DNA of 64,000 nucleotides from UBA981 sp942490995 (GTDB lineage Bacteria; Pseudomonadota; Gammaproteobacteria; Ga0077536), in the NCBI GenBank assembly GCA_942490995.1, contig CALOBG010000036.1, positions 62,001-126,000 on the forward strand, read 5' to 3'. The notes below the pieces were generated by a model. The model worked only from the letters and a program-made list of their open reading frames with translations, did no database searches and was not told the DNA's origin. A program made the translations under genes and the position numbers. Below, piece by piece: positions 58,965 to 64,000 of the stretch (position 1 is the stretch's first letter; each line of letters starts with the position of its first letter).

Positions 58965-59603
58965 TCAAGCATAACGATCTTTCTCCCGCCAATCACAGAT
59001 ATCGCGCACGATACAGCCGCCGCAACGCGGATTGCGCGCCGTGCACGTATAGCGGCCGTGGAGGATCAGCCAATGGTGCGCATCGCGGCGAAATTCCGGC
59101 GCCACGACCTTGAGCAGTCGCTGTTCGACCGCCAGGGGGGTTTTGCCGGCAGCCAGTCCGGTGCGGTTCGAGACCCTGAATATATGCGTATCGACCGCGA
59201 TTGTAGCGTCGCCGAAAGCAGTGTTGAGGACCACGTTGGCGGTTTTGCGGCCGACCCCGGGCAGGGCTTCAAGGGCCTCGCGCGTGCTCGGCACCGCACC
59301 ACCGTGGCGTTCGACGAGGATCCGGGCGGTGTTGAGGATGTTCCTGGCCTTGGCGTTGAACAGACCGATGGTGCGGATATGGCGCTTGATACCGGCCTCG
59401 CCGAGTTCGACCATGGCGGCGGCGTCGGGCGCGGCGGCGAACAGCCCCCTGGTCGCCTTGTTGACGCTGACGTCGGTCGCCTGCGCGGAAAGAATGACGG
59501 CGATAAGGAGCTGAAATTCCGAGCCGTACTCGAGTTCGGTGGTCGGCTGCGGATTGTGTGCACGGAGCCTGGTAAAAAACTCGCGGCGCGAAAGCTTATT
59601 CAT
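58965..59603 (-). CDS. nth: Endonuclease III
   Basis: A 212-residue DNA glycosylase/AP lyase removing oxidised pyrimidines. The helix–hairpin–helix LPGVGRKTANVVLNTAFG (about 114–131) includes the catalytic Lys, with the catalytic Asp in TIAVDTHIFRVSNR (about 133–146). The [4Fe-4S] cluster motif Cx6Cx2Cx5C lies near the C-terminus (CTARNPRCGGCIVRDIC). Length equals E. coli Nth. The ATG at 59603 overlaps the end of rnfB by 8 bp. Confidence 0.95.
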   Translation of the reverse strand: MNKLSRREFFTRLRAHNPQPTTELEYGSEFQLLIAVILSAQATDVSVNKATRGLFAAAPDAAAMVELGEAGIKRHIRTIGLFNAKARNILNTARILVERHGGAVPSTREALEALPGVGRKTANVVLNTAFGDATIAVDTHIFRVSNRTGLAAGKTPLAVEQRLLKVVAPEFRRDAHHWLILHGRYTCTARNPRCGGCIVRDICDWREKDRYA

Positions 59604-60243
59604 GCGCGGGCTGCGACGCCGGCTCGGCGTCCGCCGTTGGCGCGCCATCTGTCGCGCGCCGCCGGCGTACGGCCTCGAGCACCGAAGCGCGCAAATCGCC
59701 GCGCGCTGCGCCGCTCACATCGACGTAACCGGCGTCGGCACGCGCACCACGACCGGCTGTGAGTCGCGCCGTGTGCGCCGCGAACCGCGCCCGCGCCTGG
59801 TCGCGGGTCGGCGCCAGTCCGGCATCGAGTGGCGCTCGCATTTCGATACAGTCGGTCGGGCACACCGGTACACACAACGCGCAGCCGGTACACCAGCGTT
59901 CGACGACGGTATGCATGCGCCCGGCGCTGCCGATGATGGCGTCGACCGGGCAGGCCTGGATACATTTTGTACAGCCGATGCAATCGGTCTCGACAACCAG
60001 CGCGACACGCCGCTGTTCATCGACACGCTTCGGCTGGGGCGGGATCAGCGCCTGACCGGTGAGACGCGCCAGAGCTACGCGGGTCGTTTCGCCGCCGGGC
60101 GGGCAGCCGTTGATCGAGGCACGGCCGCTGGCCAGGGCCTCGGCGTACGGCCGGCAGCCGCTGTAGCCGCAGCGCCGGCACTGCGTCTGCGGCAGCACTG
60201 CGTCAATTTGATCGGCGCGGATACGCTCCCGCTCGGTATCCAT
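59596..60243 (-). CDS. rnfB: RnfB-type Fe–S electron-transport protein
   Basis: A 215-residue iron–sulfur protein related to the RnfB/RsxB subunit. An N-terminal four-Cys motif (QCRRCGYSGCRPYAEAL and a later CPPGG) fits the RnfB Fe–S domain; two 4Fe-4S ferredoxin motifs follow (CIGCTKCIQACPVDAI and CTGCALCVPVCPTDCI, about 85–135). It lacks the usual N-terminal membrane helix, and no other rnf genes are present. A standalone rnfB next to nth and metG is a known order in some gammaproteobacteria. The C-terminal 70 residues are Ala/Arg-rich and unassigned. Confidence 0.88.
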   Translation of the reverse strand: MDTERERIRADQIDAVLPQTQCRRCGYSGCRPYAEALASGRASINGCPPGGETTRVALARLTGQALIPPQPKRVDEQRRVALVVETDCIGCTKCIQACPVDAIIGSAGRMHTVVERWCTGCALCVPVCPTDCIEMRAPLDAGLAPTRDQARARFAAHTARLTAGRGARADAGYVDVSGAARGDLRASVLEAVRRRRATDGAPTADAEPASQPAHE

Positions 60244-60272
60244 CTACCCCCACTCGAGTGCGCGCACGTGCC

Positions 60273-62298
60273 CTACTTCACGCGCATCCCGGCGCTGGCC
60301 CCCTGGTCGGGTTCAATCAGGAATATCTCCGCGCCACCGGGACCGGCGCCGAGCACCATACCTTCGGATACGCCGAAGCGCATTTTGCGCGGCGCCAGGT
60401 TGGCCACCATCACCACGTGTCGCCCGATCAGGTCGGCAGGCTTGTAGGCCTGCTTGATGCCGGCGAAAACGTTGCGCTTTTCGCCGCCGATATCGAGACT
60501 CAGCCGGACCAGCTTATCCGCGCCTTCGACATCGCTGGCGTCTTCGATGCGCGCGACGCGCAGGTCGATACGCGAAAAATCTTCGATTCCGATCTGGTCC
60601 GCTATCGGCTCGCGATCGGAACGGGCCGAAGCCGGCGCCGCGCTTGCCGGCTGTTCTTTTCCTGCTTCGATCATCTTTACTATCTTCTCTTTGTCGACGC
60701 GCTGCATTAAGGGTTTGAACTTGTTGATCGTCTGTCCGAGCGGCGCGCGCGCGGCGGCGGCCCAGTCCAGCGGTCCCGCACCGAGGAAGCGTTCGGCGTC
60801 GGCGATCGTCATCGGCAGGACCGGCTTGAGATAAACCGCCAGCACCCGAAACAGGAATATGCCCATCGAACACACGCGCTGCAGTTCGGTCTCGACGCCG
60901 TCAAGTTTGGCCATTTCCCAGGGACGTCGCTTGTCGATGTACTGGTTGGCGCGGTCGGCGAGCGCCATCACCTCGCGCATTGCCCGGCTGAACTCGCGTG
61001 CCTCGTAGCAAGCCGCGATGCTGTCACCGGCGGCCTCGAATTCACGCAGCAATTCGGGTTCGTCGATGTCGTCACTCAGGCGACCGTCAAACCGCTTGCT
61101 GATGAAGCCGGCGCAACGGCTGGCGATATTGACCACCTTGCCGACGAGGTCGGAATTGACACGCAACTCGAAGTCTTCGAGGTTCAGGTCGATATCTTCG
61201 ATCGCGGAGCCGAGCTTGGCGGCGAAGTAGTAGCGCAGGTATTCCGGGTTCAGGTGTTCGGCGTAGGTACTGGCCATCACGAAGGTTCCGCGCGACTTGG
61301 ACATCTTCTGGCCATCGACGGTAAGAAAACCGTGCACGAACACATTCGACGGCACCCGGAACCCGGCTCCGGACAGCACCGCGGGCCAGAACAGGGTGTG
61401 GAAATACATGATGTCCTTGCCGATGAAATGGTACAGCTCGGCGCTGCTGTCCGCGCCGAGGTAGGCATCGAAATCGATGCCCTCGCGGTCGCAGAGATTG
61501 CGAAAACTCGCCAGGTATCCGATCGGCGCGTCCAGCCAGACATAAAAATACTTGCCCGGATGACCCGGGATCTCAAAACCGAAGTACGGCGCATCGCGCG
61601 AGATGTCCCAGTCCTGCAGGCCGGCGTCGAACCATTCGTTGAGCTTGTTGACGATGCCCGACTGCAGGTCGTGTTCGCGCAGCCACTCCTGAAGCATGGT
61701 TTCGAACTGCCCGAGTCTGAAAAACAGGTGTTCCGACTCGCGCAATTCGGGGGTCGCGCCCGACAACGCCGAAACCGCGTCGATCAAATCGGTCGGCGCA
61801 TACGTCGCGCCGCAGATCTCACAGCTGTCACCGTATTGATCGGCCGACTTGCAGCGCGGACAGGTGCCACGAATGAAGCGGTCCGGCAGGAACATCTGTT
61901 TGACCGGATCGTAGGCCTGGCGGATGGTTTTGGTGGGCGATATGTCCGGCCTCGTCGAGGCGCTTGAAGATCAGCTCGGTGATCGCGCGGTTCTCGGACG
62001 AGTGGGTCGAATGGTAGTTATCGAAATCGACGCCAAAGGCGGCGAAATCGCGACGGTGTTCCGCGGCGACGCGCTCGATCAGCTGCTCGGCGCTGATCCC
62101 TTCGTGCTGCGCGCGCAGCATGATCGGCGTGCCGTGCGCGTCGTCAGCGCAGACGTAGTAACACTCGTGGCCACGCATTTTCTGAAAACGCACCCAGATA
62201 TCGGTCTGGATGTACTCAACCAGATGGCCGATGTGGATGGGACCGTTGGCGTACGGTAAGGCACTGCTAACGAGGATCTTGCGCGTCGATTCGGGCAT
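60273..62298 (-). CDS. metG: Methionyl-tRNA synthetase (one frameshift)
   Basis: Methionyl-tRNA synthetase, about 674 residues after correcting a 1-base insertion near 61932. The class I HIGH motif is in YANGPIHIGHLVEYIQTD near residue 20, the zinc-binding knuckle in CPRCKSADQYGDSCEICG, and KMSKS is intact in DGQKMSKSRGTF. The C-terminal tRNA-binding dimerisation domain is present (IDLRVARIEDAS, VVMVANLAPRKMRFGVSEGM). Without correction the protein stops soon after GHIA; the continuation KTIRQAYDPVKQMFL is readable in the next frame. Since this gene is essential, the insertion is probably a sequence error. Confidence 0.93.
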
Positions 62299-62415
62299 GT
62301 GCTGGGGTCCGGGTCGCGAGGGCGGCTTTCTGCCGCAGGGCCGCCGATTATAAGGAGCGATGGGCGCGGCGGCCATTGGTGTAAACTGTCGCCCCTTTCG
62401 TTCCGGAGCACTGCG

Positions 62416-63505
62416 ATGAACCAGCTCGAAGCCGATATCCGGCGCTGCCTGGAGGCCGATATCGATCCCTACCTCGGCACTGACCTGGTCAGCGCCGGCG
62501 CGCTAGGGTGCAATTACGGTCGACGCGGCAAGCCGCGCCACGGTCCACATCGAACTCGGTTTTCCAATCGATCGCTACCGGCCAGTCCTCGAAGCGCGGC
62601 TGCAGGACAAGCTCGCGACCATCGACAACGCGCAGATCACGCTCAAGCTGAGCTCGAAGATTTTCGCGCGCGAGGTGCAGAAGGGGGTCAAACCGCTGCC
62701 CGAGATCCGCAATATCATCGCCATCGCGTCGGGTAAAGGCGGGGTCGGCAAATCTACGACCGCCGCCAACCTCGCTCTGGCCCTGCTCCAGGAGGGTGGC
62801 AAGGTTGGCGTACTCGACGCGGATATCTACGGCCCCAGCCAGACCCGCATGCTGGCCAGCGAAGGACGCCCGGAAAGCCGCGATGGGAAATCCATGGAGC
62901 CGCGCATCAGCTACCAGCTGCAGACCATGTCGATCGGCAACCTGATCGAAGAGGATACGCCAATGATCTGGCGCGGCCCGATGGTCACCGGCGCGCTGGA
63001 ACAATTGCTCAACGATACCAACTGGCATGATCTCGACTACCTGGTCGTCGACCTGCCGCCCGGCACCGGCGATATCCAGCTCACCCTGTGCCAGAAAATT
63101 CCGGTCAGCGGCGCGGTCATCGTGACCACGCCGCAGGACATCGCCCTGCTCGACGCGCGCAAGGGCCTGAAGATGTTCGAGAAGGTCAACGTGCCGGTAC
63201 TCGGTATCGTCGAAAACATGAGCGTGCACATCTGCAGCCAATGCGGCCACGCCGAACATATCTTTGGCGCCGGCGGCGGCGAATCGATGTCCAAACAGTA
63301 CGGTGTCGAGTTGCTCGGCTCGCTGCCGCTCGATATCCGGATCCGCGAAGGCGTCGACAACGGTCGGCCTACCGTCGCCATCGAACCCGAGTCCCTGATC
63401 GCGGAAAGTTACCGTGAAATTGCCCGGCGCATCGCCGCACGCCTGGCTTTGCGGGCACGGGATTTCTCGGCGAAATTTCCCAAGATCGTTATTCAGAACA
63501 CCTGA
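62416..63505 (+). CDS. mrp: Mrp/ApbC Fe–S cluster carrier ATPase (one frameshift)
   Basis: An Mrp/NBP35-type P-loop ATPase, about 362 residues after removing one extra G near 62506–62508. The N-terminal part (MNQLEADIRRCLEADIDPYL) is a MIP18-like domain. The deviant Walker A GKGGVGKSTTAANLALAL is intact in the second frame, with DADIYGPSQTRML, the DLPPGTGDIQLTL block and the cluster-binding Cys pair in HICSQCGHAEHIF. It carries Fe–S clusters for assembly. It is divergent from metG and precedes dcd by 22 bp. Confidence 0.93.
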
Positions 63506-63527
63506 GCAAAGCGAGGAGTTGCGGGTC

Positions 63528-64000
63528 GTGCCGGTCAAATCCGATACCTGGATCAAGCGCATGGCGAAAAGCCATGGCCTGATTGAACCGTTCGTCGCCG
63601 ATCAGGTGCGCAGTGTCGACGGCCGCAAGGTTATTTCCTTCGGTACCTCGAGCTACGGCTACGATATCCGCTGCGCGCCGGAGTTCAAGATCTTTACCAA
63701 CATCAATTCCACCATCGTCGATCCGAAGGCGTTTGACTCCGGCAGTTTCGTCGACATAAACAGTGATGTGTGCGTGATCCCGCCGAACTCTTTCGCCCTC
63801 GCGCGGACAGTCGAGTACTTCCGCATCCCGCGCGACATACTGACCATCTGCCTGGGCAAATCGACCTACGCGCGCTGCGGCATCATTGTCAATGTCACCC
63901 CGTTGGAACCGGAATGGGAAGGCCACGTGACGCTGGAGTTTTCGAACACCACGCCATTGCCGGCAAAGATCTATGCCAACGAGGGTGTTGCGCAGGTGAT
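63528..64000 (+). CDS. dcd: dCTP deaminase, 3' end beyond window
   Basis: The first 157 codons of dCTP deaminase, which supplies dUTP for thymidylate synthesis. The GTG start at 63528 follows a GCGAGGAG site. Family blocks are SFGTSSYGYDIRC (about 38–50), PPNSFALARTVEYFRIP (about 84–100), CLGKSTYARCGI and TPLEPEWEGHVTLEFSN; the last holds the catalytic Glu (about residue 138). The reading frame is open at the window end. The order metG, mrp, dcd is conserved in pseudomonads and relatives. Confidence 0.95.
   Translation, partial: MPVKSDTWIKRMAKSHGLIEPFVADQVRSVDGRKVISFGTSSYGYDIRCAPEFKIFTNINSTIVDPKAFDSGSFVDINSDVCVIPPNSFALARTVEYFRIPRDILTICLGKSTYARCGIIVNVTPLEPEWEGHVTLEFSNTTPLPAKIYANEGVAQV

Overview
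The window looks like a chromosomal segment of a high-GC gammaproteobacterium. Supporting signs are the gene order metG–mrp–dcd at the right end, the standalone rnfB–nth pair, Mla/MCE lipid-transport genes, MlaA, a 7Fe ferredoxin next to mutS, and a hopanoid gene set. The genus cannot be fixed from sequence alone. No tRNA, rRNA, CRISPR array, integrase or complete insertion sequence was seen. Both ends cut genes: hsdR on the left and dcd on the right.

Layout. 1–3.3 kb: 3' end of a type I restriction hsdR and a YgjP-type metallopeptidase. 3.4–8.0 kb: TetR regulator, EthD protein, membrane protein, an orphan COX3/COX4-type (NorE/NorF-like) pair, nitroreductase and cupin. 8.0–13 kb: EamA transporter, OmpA-type lipoprotein, a gap rich in inverted repeats, an EEP-family phosphatase/nuclease and a WS/DGAT acyltransferase. 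13–16.3 kb: Anbu proteasome-like protease convergent with its usual partners (alpha-E protein and circularly permuted ATP-grasp), followed by nnrU.

17.2–35.9 kb is a lipid block. It holds squalene synthase, hpnG, hpnN, a CDP-alcohol phosphotransferase and hpnA, the last four chained by GTGA overlaps. An HpnL/YbhN-like membrane protein follows. A complete phosphonate operon comes next: 2OG oxygenase, nucleotidyltransferase, pepM fused to a PntC-like cytidylyltransferase, ppd and phnW. After that come dxs, hpnH, hpnB, hpnM and mlaA. Together these predict CMP-activated 2-aminoethylphosphonate made beside hopanoid synthesis and export, with a phosphotransferase that could move the phosphonate head group onto a lipid. 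At least 13 single-base indels fall in 27.4–29.9 kb (the fused nucleotidyltransferase, ppd, phnW, dxs); coding sense survives between them, so sequence error is more likely than decay.

36–45.3 kb: housekeeping genes on the minus strand (glcF, glcE, aroC, prmB, htpG), then mutS and fdxA. 46.3–58.5 kb is a signalling and envelope-lipid block. A CHASE2 Ser/Thr kinase, a PP2C phosphatase and an FHA protein face a minus-strand run of SpoIIE phosphatase, RsbW-like kinase, STAS protein, MlaE, MlaF, MlaD, an auxiliary lipoprotein and a CHASE2 adenylate cyclase. This arrangement suggests partner-switch control of an MCE lipid transporter. 58.4–64 kb: DUF1841 protein, nth, rnfB, metG, mrp and dcd; metG and mrp each carry one apparent 1-base insertion.

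A dispersed palindromic (MITE-like) repeat occurs four times, two full copies and two left ends. In three places its edge coincides with, or lies two bases from, a TAG stop codon.
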